A stretch of DNA of 64,000 bases from an uncultured Clostridia bacterium (GTDB lineage Bacteria > Bacillota > Clostridia > Oscillospirales > Acutalibacteraceae). The DNA is taken from NCBI GenBank assembly GCA_946183365.1, contig CAMHAH010000006.1, forward strand, positions 79,782 to 143,781, in the 5' to 3' direction. A program made the position numbers and the translations under genes. Numbering within the stretch: position 1 is the stretch's first letter; each line of letters starts with the position of its first letter. The notes beneath the pieces were generated by a model. It was given only the letters and a program-made list of their open reading frames with translations, had not been told where the DNA came from and did not search any database. This document shows positions 43,935 to 53,087 of the stretch, piece by piece.

Positions 43935-45137
43935 ATGAAGTCAAAAATGTATAAACATTTGCTCTGTCTGCTGCTTGTGTCAGCGCTGATTATCGGCGCG
44001 ATCTGCTCTTGCTCAGCCGTTGAGATCGGTATCGCTGAAACATCAAAATTATCGGACGCGGCGGCATCGACAGGCGCATCGGATGATCTGACCGCTACAG
44101 GCAGCGTATATGAGATCAAGGGTGAGCTTTCGGCTGATAAGCTCTCATCCTATCGTGACGATGATGAGCTTCCTTTTGTTCCTGCGGTACCGCAGCGTCC
44201 GACAACATCTCCCACTGAGGCGCCGACAGAAGCACCAACTGAAGCTCCTACGGAAGCACCCACCGAGGTGCCTACAGAGACTCCGACCGAAGCTCCTACG
44301 GAAGCGCCTACTCCTTCTGTCAACGGTCTCGTTGACGGATACTTCTACATCGACGGCAAGCTCGCTAAGGGCAAGGGTCTGGTTGAGTATGAAGGGGCAA
44401 TATACTTCGTCAGAACAGACGGTACCGTATATACATCAGGCAAGCTGAATGTTACCGAAGCCAAGGCAAACGGCATTCGTCCTGCGGGCACATATCGTTT
44501 TGATGCGAACGGCAAGATGCTCGACGTCGGCATTATTGACGGAAAATACTATGAGGGCGGCGTTATCAAGAAAGCTGCCGGCGTTGTGTTGTTCGAGAAT
44601 AAATACTACTTCGTCAGGAGAGACGGTTCCGTATTGACCAGCGGTAAGATCACTGTTGACGAAGAAAGCGCAAACGGATTGGTTCCCGCGGGTTCATATC
44701 GCGCCGATAAAAACGGCAGACTTGATATAACCGGCATTTATAACGGAAAATACTATGAAGACGGCAGAATCAAGTTATCCGCCGGCGTAGTACAATTCAA
44801 GGGCGGCTACTACTTCGTTAGGAAAGACGGTTCCTTATTTACAGGCGGCAAGCTGAACGTTACCGAAGCCAAGGCAAACGGGTTAGTAAGCCCCGGTTAT
44901 TATAAGTTTGACGAAACAGGCAAGATGCTCATTAACGGTATCGTAAACGGATACTACTATAAGAATGGTGTAGTTCAATTAGGCACCGGTATCGTAAAGT
45001 TCAATGGTGACTTCTATTTCATCAAAAAAGACGGCTCCGTATTTGTCGGCTCGCTGGATGTTAAGGAAAGCAAGACGAACGGCTTGATCAAAGCGGGCAC
45101 ATATGTCTTTGACAAAAACGGCAAGCTGATCGGATGA
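43935..45137 (+). CDS. Lipoprotein with Thr/Pro/Glu linker and four cell-wall-binding-like repeats
   Basis: A 400-residue exported protein. Lipobox 'AICSC' near residue 24. A 'PTEAPTEAPTEV' type linker spans about 93-130. Then four repeats of about 66 residues, each 'G.YY..G.....GLVxFxGxYYFVRxDGSxxTxGKLxVTEAKANGLxxAGTYxFDxxGKM'-like, resembling YG-type wall- or glucan-binding repeats. I do not recognise a catalytic domain. Start ATG 43935 follows AAAGGGTG. Confidence 0.75.
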   Translation: MKSKMYKHLLCLLLVSALIIGAICSCSAVEIGIAETSKLSDAAASTGASDDLTATGSVYEIKGELSADKLSSYRDDDELPFVPAVPQRPTTSPTEAPTEAPTEAPTEAPTEVPTETPTEAPTEAPTPSVNGLVDGYFYIDGKLAKGKGLVEYEGAIYFVRTDGTVYTSGKLNVTEAKANGIRPAGTYRFDANGKMLDVGIIDGKYYEGGVIKKAAGVVLFENKYYFVRRDGSVLTSGKITVDEESANGLVPAGSYRADKNGRLDITGIYNGKYYEDGRIKLSAGVVQFKGGYYFVRKDGSLFTGGKLNVTEAKANGLVSPGYYKFDETGKMLINGIVNGYYYKNGVVQLGTGIVKFNGDFYFIKKDGSVFVGSLDVKESKTNGLIKAGTYVFDKNGKLIG

Positions 45138-45251
45138 TCTCTAAAAAGGGTTTCATAACGTCGCATGACTTGAATGATGAATATGTGTCGCATAGTCTAT
45201 GTAGCTTTTTATATCAGGATCAAGTTTTTCTGTATATTAGATGAATAGTTT

Positions 45252-45290
45252 AGGAGCTGTCGCCGTATGGCGATGGCTCCTGTTTCTTTT
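45252..45290 (+). terminator. Intrinsic terminator
   Basis: Arms AGGAGCTGTCGCC and GGCGATGGCTCCT with a small internal loop, then TGTTTCTTTT. Confidence 0.7.
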
Positions 45291-45420
45291 GGTCGTTAAG
45301 AAAGACCGTTTTTCCGGTTCGGTCATATATAGTGTGATTATTTCTGGCTTATGTTATTGACAACGGTATGGTTCGGAGATAAAATGAAAAGGCTGTATTC
45401 TATTTGTAACAGAGGGTAAG

Positions 45421-46131
45421 ATGAAAAACAAATTTGTAATGGGTATGCGCCACGGAGTACCGATAATGCTGGGGTATTTCTCGGTGTCGTTCGGCTTCGG
45501 CGTGCTTTGTATACAGAATAATCTGTCGGTTTTAGCCGCTGTAGGTATATCGGTCACTAATCTGACCTCAGCGGGTCAGGTGGCGGGCGTTGCGGTCATC
45601 GCCGCGGGAGGCTCGCTGATAGAGATGATACTCTGTCAGCTTGTCATAAATCTCAGATATTCATTGATGAGCCTTAGCTTATCTCAAAAGCTCGACAGCT
45701 CTTTCAACCTTATGCACAGGCTCTTTGTCGGATTTGGTATCACTGATGAGATATTCGCGGTAGCTTCGGCTCAGACAGAACCCCTGACGCCGCCCTATAT
45801 GTACGGCCTTATATTGACGCCGTTTTTAGGATGGAGCTCGGGTACCTTGCTCGGAGCAATAGCGGGAGATATCATGCCCGCTTCGGTCACTGCCGCGCTG
45901 TCGCTGATGCTCTACGGAATGTTCATAGCTATAATAATACCTCCCGCGAAAAAGAATACAAAGCTGTTGTTCGTCATATTGCTCTCAGCGGCTGTAAGCG
46001 TTGTTTTTCATTATCTTCTCCCGATGGTGTCGAGCGGCTTCGCTATCATTATCTCAGCTTTGATATCCTCGATAACAGCGGCGCTGATATTCCCTGTATC
46101 CGCCAAGGAGAGAGGGGAGGCGGCTGAATGA
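45421..46131 (+). CDS. azlC: AzlC branched-chain amino-acid exporter, large subunit
   Basis: A 236-residue membrane protein. 'GVPIMLGYFSVSFGFGVL' at the N-terminus and 'LRYSLMSLSLSQKL' are AzlC signatures. With AzlD it exports branched-chain amino acids (and analogues such as azaleucine). Its stop overlaps the azlD start by 4 nt. Confidence 0.92.
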   Translation: MKNKFVMGMRHGVPIMLGYFSVSFGFGVLCIQNNLSVLAAVGISVTNLTSAGQVAGVAVIAAGGSLIEMILCQLVINLRYSLMSLSLSQKLDSSFNLMHRLFVGFGITDEIFAVASAQTEPLTPPYMYGLILTPFLGWSSGTLLGAIAGDIMPASVTAALSLMLYGMFIAIIIPPAKKNTKLLFVILLSAAVSVVFHYLLPMVSSGFAIIISALISSITAALIFPVSAKERGEAAE

Positions 46132-46436
46132 GTATCGCGGTTTATATTGCCGTAATGGCTGTTACCACCTACCTTATCCGCGTGATACCGTTCGCAGCGG
46201 TCAGAGGTAAGATAAAATCTCCGTTTATCAACTCAGTCCTGTATTATATACCTTACGCCGTGCTGTCCGCGATGACATTCCCCGCGATCTTTTATGCGAC
46301 CGGTAATACCGTCACTTCGATCGTAGGTACTGTGGCGGCGCTGATAATGGCGTTCTTTGACCTGCCGCTTATCGTTGTGGCGATCGGTTCATCCGCTTCG
46401 GCCTTCATAGCGGGACTGATAATAGGCATAATATAG
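46128..46436 (+). CDS. azlD: AzlD small subunit
   Basis: A 102-residue protein with four hydrophobic segments; 'TYLIRVIPFAAVRGKI' and 'VLYYIPYAVLSAMTFPAIF' are the AzlD family text. It is coupled to azlC by ATGA overlap and followed by a terminator. Confidence 0.92.
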   Translation: MSIAVYIAVMAVTTYLIRVIPFAAVRGKIKSPFINSVLYYIPYAVLSAMTFPAIFYATGNTVTSIVGTVAALIMAFFDLPLIVVAIGSSASAFIAGLIIGII

Positions 46437-46439
46437 CGT

Positions 46440-46464
46440 AAAGCTCCGATTTTTCGGAGCTTTT
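46440..46464 (+). terminator. Intrinsic terminator of azlCD
   Basis: AAAGCTCCGA and TCGGAGCTTT arms around TTTT, with T tail. Confidence 0.85.
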
Positions 46465-46471
46465 GTCATTT

Positions 46472-46560
46472 ATACTAATTTCTAATAAAACTCTTTATAC
46501 TAAGTAGCAATAAAACACTTTAATATCTATTGCGGAGAATTCCGCATAACTGCGTTTCGT
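46472..46560. repeat. Diverged MITE-like fragment
   Basis: The left end ATACTAATTTCTAATAAAA and the internal 'TATCTATTGCG..AATTCCGCATA' resemble the 158-bp element at 2822-2979, with an insertion between them and no matching right end. It looks like a decayed relative. The rest of this 540-bp gap holds repeat B (46569-46636) and a gene-less hairpin. Confidence 0.5.
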
Positions 46561-46568
46561 CGTCGCTC

Positions 46569-46636
46569 GCTGCACTCTGAAGGCTACTCCGGTTGGTATG
46601 CCTTGACCTCGTGTTGCGGCTCCTCCTCTCCCCATA
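46569..46636 (+). repeat. Repeat B, copy 1
   Basis: About 68 bp, roughly 80% like 62304-62370 by eye. Shared blocks are 'GCCTTGACCTC', 'CCTCTCCCCA' and 'TCCGGT.GGT'. No ORF. The two copies lie in the same orientation just outside the pdx-sulfur island. Confidence 0.55.
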
Positions 46637-46682
46637 AAGGGCGATGTCCTTAGCGGAAAAATCAAAAATCGAATAGGATATG

Positions 46683-46716
46683 AACAGGACGCATGCTTAA
46701 AGCAAGCGTCCTGTTC
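46683..46716. terminator. Orphan hairpin, terminator-like
   Basis: Arms AACAGGACGC and GCGTCCTGTT with a partly paired interior, then CGTTTTG. No gene ends here. From here to 46976 I see nothing further. Confidence 0.5.
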
Positions 46717-46976
46717 GTTTTGAAAATCATAATAAAGGGTTTGATATATCTACTTATGAAAAAATAGAGGATTTTTTAAATCAATTTATACCTACGCTGT
46801 GATTGAAATAAAAGACTGCAACTCCGTACACTCACTTGTAGCTTTGCAATCTTGCAACGTTAGAAAGCGGAAAAACATAGGACTTAATGTTTTGTCACAG
46901 GGCAATTATTAATATGCATAAACCAAAGAAGTAGCCACGTTTTCGAATTAGTCAATTATTCTATAATCCGGTTTAA

Positions 46977-47546
46977 TTACTCTCCGCCGCATATATCGAT
47001 AAAATATCTGTGTACGGTGAAATCATCATTCAATTCGGGGTGAAAGGCGGTTACAAGTTGATTACCCTGCCTTGCGGCGATTATTTTTCCGTCTACAGTC
47101 GCGAGAATCTCTACGCTGTCCGATACCTCTTTGATATACGGCGCGCGAATGAAGGTCATCGGGATCTTGTCGATGGTGCCTAAACTCGCCTCTGTATAAA
47201 AACTGCCGAGCTGCCTGCCGTAGGCGTTTCGGACGGCGGTGATATCCATGGTGGCGAGATAGGAACGTGCGTCGTTTTCGATCCGCTTAGAAAGCAGTAA
47301 TAATCCGGCGCAGGTGCCGAACGTGGGCAAACCTTCCAAGATCAGCTGTCTGATCGGTTCAAGCAATCCTAACTCCTTTAACAGCTTTCCCTGAACAGTG
47401 CTCTCTCCGCCCGGAATGATCAGTCCGTCAAAGGAACGCAGGAGATCGTTCTTCTGTCGGATCTCGAATGATTCCACACCGAGCTTTGAGAGCATCTCTT
47501 CGTGTTCGATAAAAGCGCCTTGAAGCGCAAGCACGGCAATCCTCAC
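46977..47546 (-). CDS. pdxT: PdxT, glutaminase subunit of PLP synthase
   Basis: A 189-residue class I glutamine amidotransferase. 'VLALQGAFIEHEEML', 'LIIPGGEST', the nucleophile C79 in 'FGTCAGLLLL' and 'TAFHPEL' with the catalytic His are all present. It supplies ammonia to PdxS for pyridoxal 5'-phosphate synthesis. It lies 3 bp after pdxS. Confidence 0.95.
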   Translation of the reverse strand: MRIAVLALQGAFIEHEEMLSKLGVESFEIRQKNDLLRSFDGLIIPGGESTVQGKLLKELGLLEPIRQLILEGLPTFGTCAGLLLLSKRIENDARSYLATMDITAVRNAYGRQLGSFYTEASLGTIDKIPMTFIRAPYIKEVSDSVEILATVDGKIIAARQGNQLVTAFHPELNDDFTVHRYFIDICGGE

Positions 47547-47549
47547 GGC

Positions 47550-48425
47550 TTACTCACCCCTCTGCGCCATCAACAACTCGATTTCCTTCTCGTTGATGCC
47601 GACCATTGCTTCTCCCAAGTCCTCCGATAACTCCGCGAGGAGCTTCGCGTCGGTGAAGTTGGTGACTGCCTTGACGATCGCGGCGGCGCGTTTTTCAGGA
47701 TTGCCGGATTTGAAGATACCCGAGCCGACAAAGACGCCCTCTGCACCGAGCTGCATCATCAGCGCCGCGTCAGCTGGAGTTGCAACGCCCCCCGCGGCAA
47801 AGTTGACGACAGGCAGCTTTTTGTATTCGTGTACATACTGCACAAGGTCATACGGAACCCTAAGCTCCTTTGCGATGTCAAACAATTCGTCCCCAGCGGC
47901 TGAACCGATCCTGTTTATCTCAGATTGTATCAATCTCATATGCCGCACCGCCTGAACAACATCGCCGGTACCCGGCTCACCCTTGGTGCGGATCATGGCG
48001 GCTCCCTCGTTGATCCTGCGTAGCGCTTCTCCTAAATCTTTTGCGCCGCAGACAAACGGCACCTTGAACTTTGTCTTGTCGATATGGTGCTTATCGTCTG
48101 CTGGGGAGAGCACCTCGCTCTCGTCGATGTAGTCGATCTCGATAGCCTCTAATATTTGTGCCTCGGCAAAGTGACCGATACGACATTTCGCCATCACGGG
48201 GATCGACACTGCGTCCTGTATGCCTTTGATCATTTTCGGGTCGCTCATGCGCGATACGCCGCCTGCCGCGCGAATATCGGCAGGGATGCGCTCGAGCGCC
48301 ATCACGGCACAGGCTCCTGCCGCCTCGGCGATTCTCGCCTGTTCGGGAGTGGTGACGTCCATGATGACGCCGCCCTTGAGCATTTGGGCAAGGTTTTTGT
48401 TCAGTTCATAACGGTTTTCTGACAC
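47550..48425 (-). CDS. pdxS: PdxS, PLP synthase
   Basis: A 291-residue (beta/alpha)8 enzyme that makes PLP from ribose-5-phosphate, glyceraldehyde-3-phosphate and ammonia. Hallmarks: '[17 protein letters not shown]', '[12 protein letters not shown]' with the catalytic Lys, and '[31 protein letters not shown]' region. The start is GTG at 48425 behind AAGGAGG. Divergent from the MocR regulator gene. Confidence 0.95.
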   Translation of the reverse strand: MSENRYELNKNLAQMLKGGVIMDVTTPEQARIAEAAGACAVMALERIPADIRAAGGVSRMSDPKMIKGIQDAVSIPVMAKCRIGHFAEAQILEAIEIDYIDESEVLSPADDKHHIDKTKFKVPFVCGAKDLGEALRRINEGAAMIRTKGEPGTGDVVQAVRHMRLIQSEINRIGSAAGDELFDIAKELRVPYDLVQYVHEYKKLPVVNFAAGGVATPADAALMMQLGAEGVFVGSGIFKSGNPEKRAAAIVKAVTNFTDAKLLAELSEDLGEAMVGINEKEIELLMAQRGE

Positions 48426-48517
48426 GGTTATTTCCTCCTTGATATTTGAATGAGGACAGTATATAATGGATTTGATAATATAAAAATAATCAAAATAGGA
48501 GAAAATAATATAACCAG

Positions 48518-49624
48518 ATGAAGTATACAGTAAATGTAAATCAGCATATTCCGGCTTATCTGCAGCTATATCAGCAGTTGAGGGAGGACATCGTCAGCGG
48601 TGCATTTTCCTACGGCTCCAAGCTGCCGTCAAAAAGAATTCTTGCCGAAGAAACAGGCGTCAGTGTAATTACCATAGAACACGCCTACGCGCTGTTATGT
48701 GATGAGGGCTACATCGAGTCGAGAGAGCGCAGCGGGTATTTTGTGATCTTCCGCGGTGAGGACGGCTTTGCTGTACCATCACAGGCTATCGGCAAACCAC
48801 CCGTAACACATCAAAACAGCTCGGTATCTTATCCGTTTCCTTATTCCGTACTCGCTAAGACCATGCGCGCTGTCATCACGGATATGCCGGACGCTATCCT
48901 GCAGAAATCGCCTAATAAAGGATGTGAAGAACTGCGGCATGCGATCGCGCAGTATCTTGCGCGAAGCCGAGGGATCGTCGCCGAGCCGTCGCATATCGTC
49001 ATTGGCTCCGGTTCGGAATATCTGTACAGCCTGATCGTAGAATTACTTGGATACGAAAAAACCTACGGGATTGAATCCCCGTCCTATAAAAAGATCGAGC
49101 AGGTGTACCGCGCCTGTGATGTGTCCGTTGAGAAACTGCGTCTGGGTGAGGACGGGATCGACAGCGCCGCGCTGTGGCACAGTAAGGCCGATATCCTACA
49201 TATCTCGCCGTATCGAAGCTACCCCAGCGGCGTCTCAGCCAGCGCGTCGAAGCGTTTTGAATATCTGAAATGGGCGGCAAAGGGACAGCGGTATATCGTG
49301 GAGGATGACTTTGAATCGGAATTCTCGGTATCCAAAAAGCCGGAGGAATCTTTGTTTTCTCACACAACTGACGAAAATGTGATCTATATGAACACCTTTT
49401 CCAAAACGATCTCACCTGCACTGCGTGTCGGGTATATGATACTGCCGGAGCACCTTGTTACGGTTTTTGAAGATCGGCTCGGTTTTTATTCCTGCACGGT
49501 GCCGACGTTCATTCAACTGGTTCTGGCAAGACTGATCGAAAACGGGGATTTTGAACGGCAAATCAATCGCGTCAGACGACAAAAGCGAAAAGAAATCGTG
49601 TCAAATGGTCATTCACACGAATAA
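48518..49624 (+). CDS. pdxR: MocR/PdxR-type regulator, C-terminally shortened
   Basis: 368 residues. The GntR winged helix is at 1-75 ('[29 protein letters not shown]'). An aminotransferase-I-like domain follows with '[21 protein letters not shown]' containing the PLP lysine. Family members run about 450-480 residues; this one stops soon after '[11 protein letters not shown]', so the C-terminal small domain is missing. The divergent position next to pdxST fits a PdxR that activates or represses PLP synthesis. The shortening may alter PLP sensing or make it nonfunctional. Confidence 0.8.
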   Translation: MKYTVNVNQHIPAYLQLYQQLREDIVSGAFSYGSKLPSKRILAEETGVSVITIEHAYALLCDEGYIESRERSGYFVIFRGEDGFAVPSQAIGKPPVTHQNSSVSYPFPYSVLAKTMRAVITDMPDAILQKSPNKGCEELRHAIAQYLARSRGIVAEPSHIVIGSGSEYLYSLIVELLGYEKTYGIESPSYKKIEQVYRACDVSVEKLRLGEDGIDSAALWHSKADILHISPYRSYPSGVSASASKRFEYLKWAAKGQRYIVEDDFESEFSVSKKPEESLFSHTTDENVIYMNTFSKTISPALRVGYMILPEHLVTVFEDRLGFYSCTVPTFIQLVLARLIENGDFERQINRVRRQKRKEIVSNGHSHE

Positions 49625-49679
49625 ACTGTACCATGCAGAAAAAATAATTGGATAGATTGCTTAATTTGCAATTAACCTA

Positions 49680-49708
49680 TTGACAAAGTAGGTAAGTAGG
49701 TTTATAAT
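49680..49708 (+). promoter_or_regulatory. Promoter/operator of sulfur operon 1
   Basis: TTGACA 49680-49685, TATAAT 49703-49708, 17-bp spacer. The promoter is almost base-for-base the same as that of operon 2 (54346-54374). ACCTA before -35 and two TAGGT copies in the spacer form an inverted and direct repeat, a likely shared operator. Confidence 0.8.
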
Positions 49709-49741
49709 GCGCTTGCACTCATTCGAAAGGAGATAACGACT

Positions 49742-49831
49742 ATGACAGCATCAAAAAACACCTGTATGATGATGTGTATGTGCGGCAGCTGCGGTCGTGC
49801 TTTGGTTCGTTATGCTCTCAAATCGTGTTGA
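49742..49831 (+). CDS. Cys/Met-rich leader peptide 1
   Basis: A 29-residue ORF, ATG 49742 to TGA 49829-49831, with AAAGGAG ideally placed upstream. Residues 8-17 read CMMMCMCGSC; in all there are five Cys (8, 12, 14, 17, 29) and five Met (1, 9, 10, 11, 13). The end 'VRYALKSC' is nearly the same as in leader 2. A hairpin terminator follows. The codons for R23-L26 can pair with the terminator's 5' arm, so ribosome stalling on Cys/Met codons would favour readthrough. Too short to be an enzyme. Confidence 0.8.
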   Translation: MTASKNTCMMMCMCGSCGRALVRYALKSC

Positions 49832-49877
49832 TTGATCAGATACGGGGGGGAGCGTAATGCTTCCCTTACTTTTTTTG
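49809..49877 (+). promoter_or_regulatory. Transcription attenuator of sulfur operon 1
   Basis: Terminator: arms GGGGAGC (49847-49853) and GCTTCCC (49859-49865), loop GTAAT, T run to 49877. Competing antiterminator: GTTATGCTCTC (49809-49819, inside the leader ORF) pairs with GGGGAGCGTAAT (49847-49858) over about 11 bp including G-U pairs. Confidence 0.7.
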
Positions 49878-49914
49878 CCCAAACGGATAACGGGCTCAGG
49901 AAAGAAGGGTTGTT

Positions 49915-50577
49915 GTGAACTGGGATGTGATCGTCAGCTATCTACCTTTATATAAGGACGGTCTGTTGATAACCTTATATACTGGCTGGTTCGGCATCTT
50001 GATCTCGATCGTTCTGGGGCTGGTGACGGCTTTGATCGTTCACTTCAAGGTTCCGGTACTGAAAACGATCGCTAAAATCTATATCGAGATTCTGCGGAAC
50101 ACGCCCCTGCTGATCCAGCTATTTTTCATCTACTACGGCATCCCGAAGCTTTTCGGGATCGTGACAGACGAGCTGACCTGCGGCATCGTCGGCTTGGGAC
50201 TGTTGGGCGGCGCCTATATGGCCGAGACCTTCCGTTCCGGCATCGAGGCGGTCGACACGATCCAGATGGAATCCGCGCTCAGCCTCGGCATGACGCGCAG
50301 GCAGGCAATGTTCCACATCATTCTGCCGCAGGCGGTGACCTACTCCGTGCCCGCCTTCGTCGCGAATTTGATCTTCCTGCTGAAAGAGACGAGCGTCTTT
50401 TCCTGTATCTCCATCTTGGAGCTGATGTTCACGGCAAAGGACAGGATCGCCGTGAGCAGTACGACGGTCGAGAGTCTGTTTCTGGTCGTCGTCTTTTATC
50501 TGATCGTGCTCCTGCCGGTGTCGATCATCGGCTCTGTTGTCGAAAGGAGGCTGAGATATGCAAGCTTTGGTAACTGA
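49915..50577 (+). CDS. Amino-acid (probably cystine) ABC permease, subunit 1
   Basis: A 220-residue HisM/GlnP-type permease: 'YIEILRNTPLLIQLFFIYYGIP' and the EAA loop 'QMESALSLGMTRRQAMFHIILPQAV'. With the second permease it would form a heterodimeric channel, as in TcyL/TcyM. The substrate is inferred from the Cys/Met leader and the downstream gamma-lyase-family enzyme. GTG start 49915 follows AGAAGGG. It overlaps the next gene by 20 nt. Confidence 0.82.
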   Translation: MNWDVIVSYLPLYKDGLLITLYTGWFGILISIVLGLVTALIVHFKVPVLKTIAKIYIEILRNTPLLIQLFFIYYGIPKLFGIVTDELTCGIVGLGLLGGAYMAETFRSGIEAVDTIQMESALSLGMTRRQAMFHIILPQAVTYSVPAFVANLIFLLKETSVFSCISILELMFTAKDRIAVSSTTVESLFLVVVFYLIVLLPVSIIGSVVERRLRYASFGN

Positions 50578-51247
50578 TCTCGGCTTCGACGTATTATTCA
50601 AGGGCACGAATTTCACGCGATTGCTCGGCGGCATGTGGGTCACGCTGAAAATCAGCCTGATCTCCGTCGCATTATCCATCGTTCTGGGAATTTTGCTCGG
50701 CGTCGTCATGACGTTCAAAAACCCAGTGACAAAGGCGATCTGCCGCGTCTATCTGGAGATCGTGCGGATCATGCCGCAGCTGGTGCTGCTGTTCATCGTC
50801 TACTACGGCTCGGCACGGCTGATCGGGCTGAAATTTGAACCTGAATTCGCCGCAGTCATCGTATTCACCTTCTGGGGCACCGCCGAGATGGGCGACCTCG
50901 TCCGCGGCGCCTTACAGAGCATTCCGAAACACCAATATGAGAGCGCCTACTCGCTGGGGCTGAATCGCAGCCAGACCTATTTCAGCATCGTCATTCCCCA
51001 GACCATCCGCCGCCTGCTGCCGCTGTCCATCAACCTTGTGACGAGGATGATCAAGACCACGCCGCTGATCGTCATGATCGAGGTGGTCGAAGCGACGAAG
51101 GTCGCACGTCAGATCATTGACGCGAATCGCGTCGCGTCCCCTAACGCCGCGTTCGGATTGTTTTTCGTCATATTTGTCCTGTACTTTGCGGTGTGCTGGC
51201 CGATCAGCCTGCTCGCTTCGCATCTGGAAAAGAAATGGAGTAACTGA
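50558..51247 (+). CDS. Amino-acid (probably cystine) ABC permease, subunit 2
   Basis: A 229-residue permease: '[22 protein letters not shown]' and the EAA loop '[25 protein letters not shown]'. About five membrane segments. It overlaps subunit 1 and ends 2 bp before the ATPase gene. Confidence 0.82.
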   Translation: MQALVTDLGFDVLFKGTNFTRLLGGMWVTLKISLISVALSIVLGILLGVVMTFKNPVTKAICRVYLEIVRIMPQLVLLFIVYYGSARLIGLKFEPEFAAVIVFTFWGTAEMGDLVRGALQSIPKHQYESAYSLGLNRSQTYFSIVIPQTIRRLLPLSINLVTRMIKTTPLIVMIEVVEATKVARQIIDANRVASPNAAFGLFFVIFVLYFAVCWPISLLASHLEKKWSN

Positions 51248-51249
51248 TT

Positions 51250-52014
51250 ATGGCAGATACGGTTTTGACCATTAACAATATAAAGAAGTCCTACGGCGAT
51301 AACCTGATTCTCAACGGACTGAGCCTTGACGTCCATAAGGGCGAGGTCATTGTCATCATCGGTCCCTCCGGCTGCGGCAAGTCGACCCTGCTCAGATGTA
51401 TCAATGCGCTCGAGCCGATCCAAGGCGGCGAGATTCGTCTTGACGGCGAACTGATCGACGGCAACAGCCGCAATATCGCTCAGATCCGTCAGAAGATTGG
51501 TATGGTATTCCAGAACTATGAGCTGTTTCCTCATAAGACCGTTTTGCAGAATATCATACTTGCGCCAATGAAGGTGCAGAAGCGCAGCAAAGTCGAGGTT
51601 ACTGAGGAAGCCGAACAGCTTCTGGAGCGCGTCGGATTGCTTGATAAAAAGGATAGTTATCCGCGTCAGCTCTCCGGAGGTCAGAAGCAGCGTGTCGCGA
51701 TCGTCCGCGCGCTGTGTATGCATCCTGAGATCATGCTATTTGACGAGGTAACGGCAGCGCTCGACCCCGAGATGGTGCGTGAGGTGCTCGATACGATGCT
51801 GGAGCTTGCCAAAAACGGCAGCACCATGCTGATCGTGACCCACGAGATGAACTTTGCCCGCGCGATCGCCGACCGCGTGTTCTTCCTAGACGGGGGAGGG
51901 ATCGTGGAAGAGGGCGATCCCGAGAACTTCTTTACCCATCCGAAAACGGAACGTGCGCAAAATTTCCTTCACACCTTCGAGTATGAATCCGTGAAGCACC
52001 ACGGGAATGAATAG
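51250..52014 (+). CDS. Amino-acid (probably cystine) ABC ATPase
   Basis: A 254-residue ATPase: Walker A 'GPSGCGKST', '[19 protein letters not shown]', signature 'LSGGQKQR', Walker B '[15 protein letters not shown]' and H-loop 'VTHEM'. The Walker B Pro is replaced by Val, a tolerated variant. It energises the two permeases upstream. Confidence 0.85.
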   Translation: MADTVLTINNIKKSYGDNLILNGLSLDVHKGEVIVIIGPSGCGKSTLLRCINALEPIQGGEIRLDGELIDGNSRNIAQIRQKIGMVFQNYELFPHKTVLQNIILAPMKVQKRSKVEVTEEAEQLLERVGLLDKKDSYPRQLSGGQKQRVAIVRALCMHPEIMLFDEVTAALDPEMVREVLDTMLELAKNGSTMLIVTHEMNFARAIADRVFFLDGGGIVEEGDPENFFTHPKTERAQNFLHTFEYESVKHHGNE

Positions 52015-52103
52015 GGAACCAGAAATGATTCTTTTTTAGTAATTTCTTGCATATACCGTACAACATGTACGATATAAATATATGGCTTACGCCGGAAAGA
52101 AGA

Positions 52104-53006
52104 ATGTATATGAAAAACACAACATTATTCAAACTGTTAGCAGTCGTTGTAGCCGTCATCATGGTTGTCGGCATAATGTCAGGCTGCAGCAAAGCAACCG
52201 ATGCTGATAAGGGTAATGCTGACGCTGCCGAAGCGTCGACGACAGACGGCACCATCTACCGCACCCTCGATGAGATCAAGGGAAGCGGCAGCATCAAGAT
52301 CGGCGTTTTCTCTGACAAAAACCCGTTCGGCTATGTTGACGAGAACGGCAAGTATCAGGGCTATGATGTTTACTTTGCGCGCCGTATTGCCGAGGATCTC
52401 GGCGTAGAGGTCGAGTTTGTCTCCACCGAGGCCGCAAACCGTGTTGAAGCGCTGCAAACCGGTAAGGTTGATATCATCCTTGCAAACTTCACCGTCACCG
52501 AGGAGCGCGCACAGCAGGTCGATTTCGCTCTACCCTACATGAATGTTGCACTTGGCGTTGTCTCCCCCTCCGATAAGGTCATCACCGAGCTCAGTCAGAT
52601 TGGCACAGATGATGCAGTTATCGTCATCTCCGGCACTACTGCCGAGATTTATCTTGAGGAAAATAATCCTGAGATCACTCTGAAGAAGTACGATACCTAC
52701 TCAGACGCAAAGACCGCCTTTGAGAACGGTCAGGGCGTTGCTTGGGCAAACGACAACACCGAGGTCATCGCATATGCGAACACTGTCGACGGCTACACCG
52801 TCGGTATCCCGAAGCTCGGCTCGGACGACACCATTGCTCCTGCGGTTACTAAAGGCAACGAAACCCTATTGACCTGGATTAATGATGAGATCAAGGCGCT
52901 TGCTGACGAGCAGTTCTTCCACAAGGATTATGAAGAGACACTGGTCGACACCTACGGCAAAGCCTACGAAGAAGAGCTTGTCGTAGAGGGTGGCGTTATC
53001 AAGTGA
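52104..53006 (+). CDS. Amino-acid (probably cystine) ABC binding lipoprotein
   Basis: About 300 residues. Signal peptide with lipobox 'GIMSGC' near residue 27, then the SBP_bac_3 domain with 'KNPFGYVDENGKYQGYDVYFARRIAEDLG' and 'ANFTVTEERAQQVDFALPY'. It captures substrate for the importer. ATG 52104 is about 8 nt from GGAAAG; ATG 52110 is also possible. It is placed after the ATPase rather than first. Confidence 0.85.
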   Translation: MYMKNTTLFKLLAVVVAVIMVVGIMSGCSKATDADKGNADAAEASTTDGTIYRTLDEIKGSGSIKIGVFSDKNPFGYVDENGKYQGYDVYFARRIAEDLGVEVEFVSTEAANRVEALQTGKVDIILANFTVTEERAQQVDFALPYMNVALGVVSPSDKVITELSQIGTDDAVIVISGTTAEIYLEENNPEITLKKYDTYSDAKTAFENGQGVAWANDNTEVIAYANTVDGYTVGIPKLGSDDTIAPAVTKGNETLLTWINDEIKALADEQFFHKDYEETLVDTYGKAYEEELVVEGGVIK

Positions 53007-53087
53007 TTTTCTCCCGATAACATAACAGAACATTCTGGCGTTGGCTTTGTCCGGCGTCAGAATGTCCGCATTTAGAGGTGAATTATC

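Noticed and set aside
44198..44325. Short tandem DNA repeats that might suggest a CRISPR-like array
   Set aside because: They encode the PTEAP linker in frame within the lipoprotein and have no unique spacers.
52047..52078. Internal promoter before the operon 1 binding-protein gene (TTGCAT and TATAAA)
   Set aside because: The spacer is 20 bp and both boxes are weak; the gene is more likely expressed from the operon promoter.
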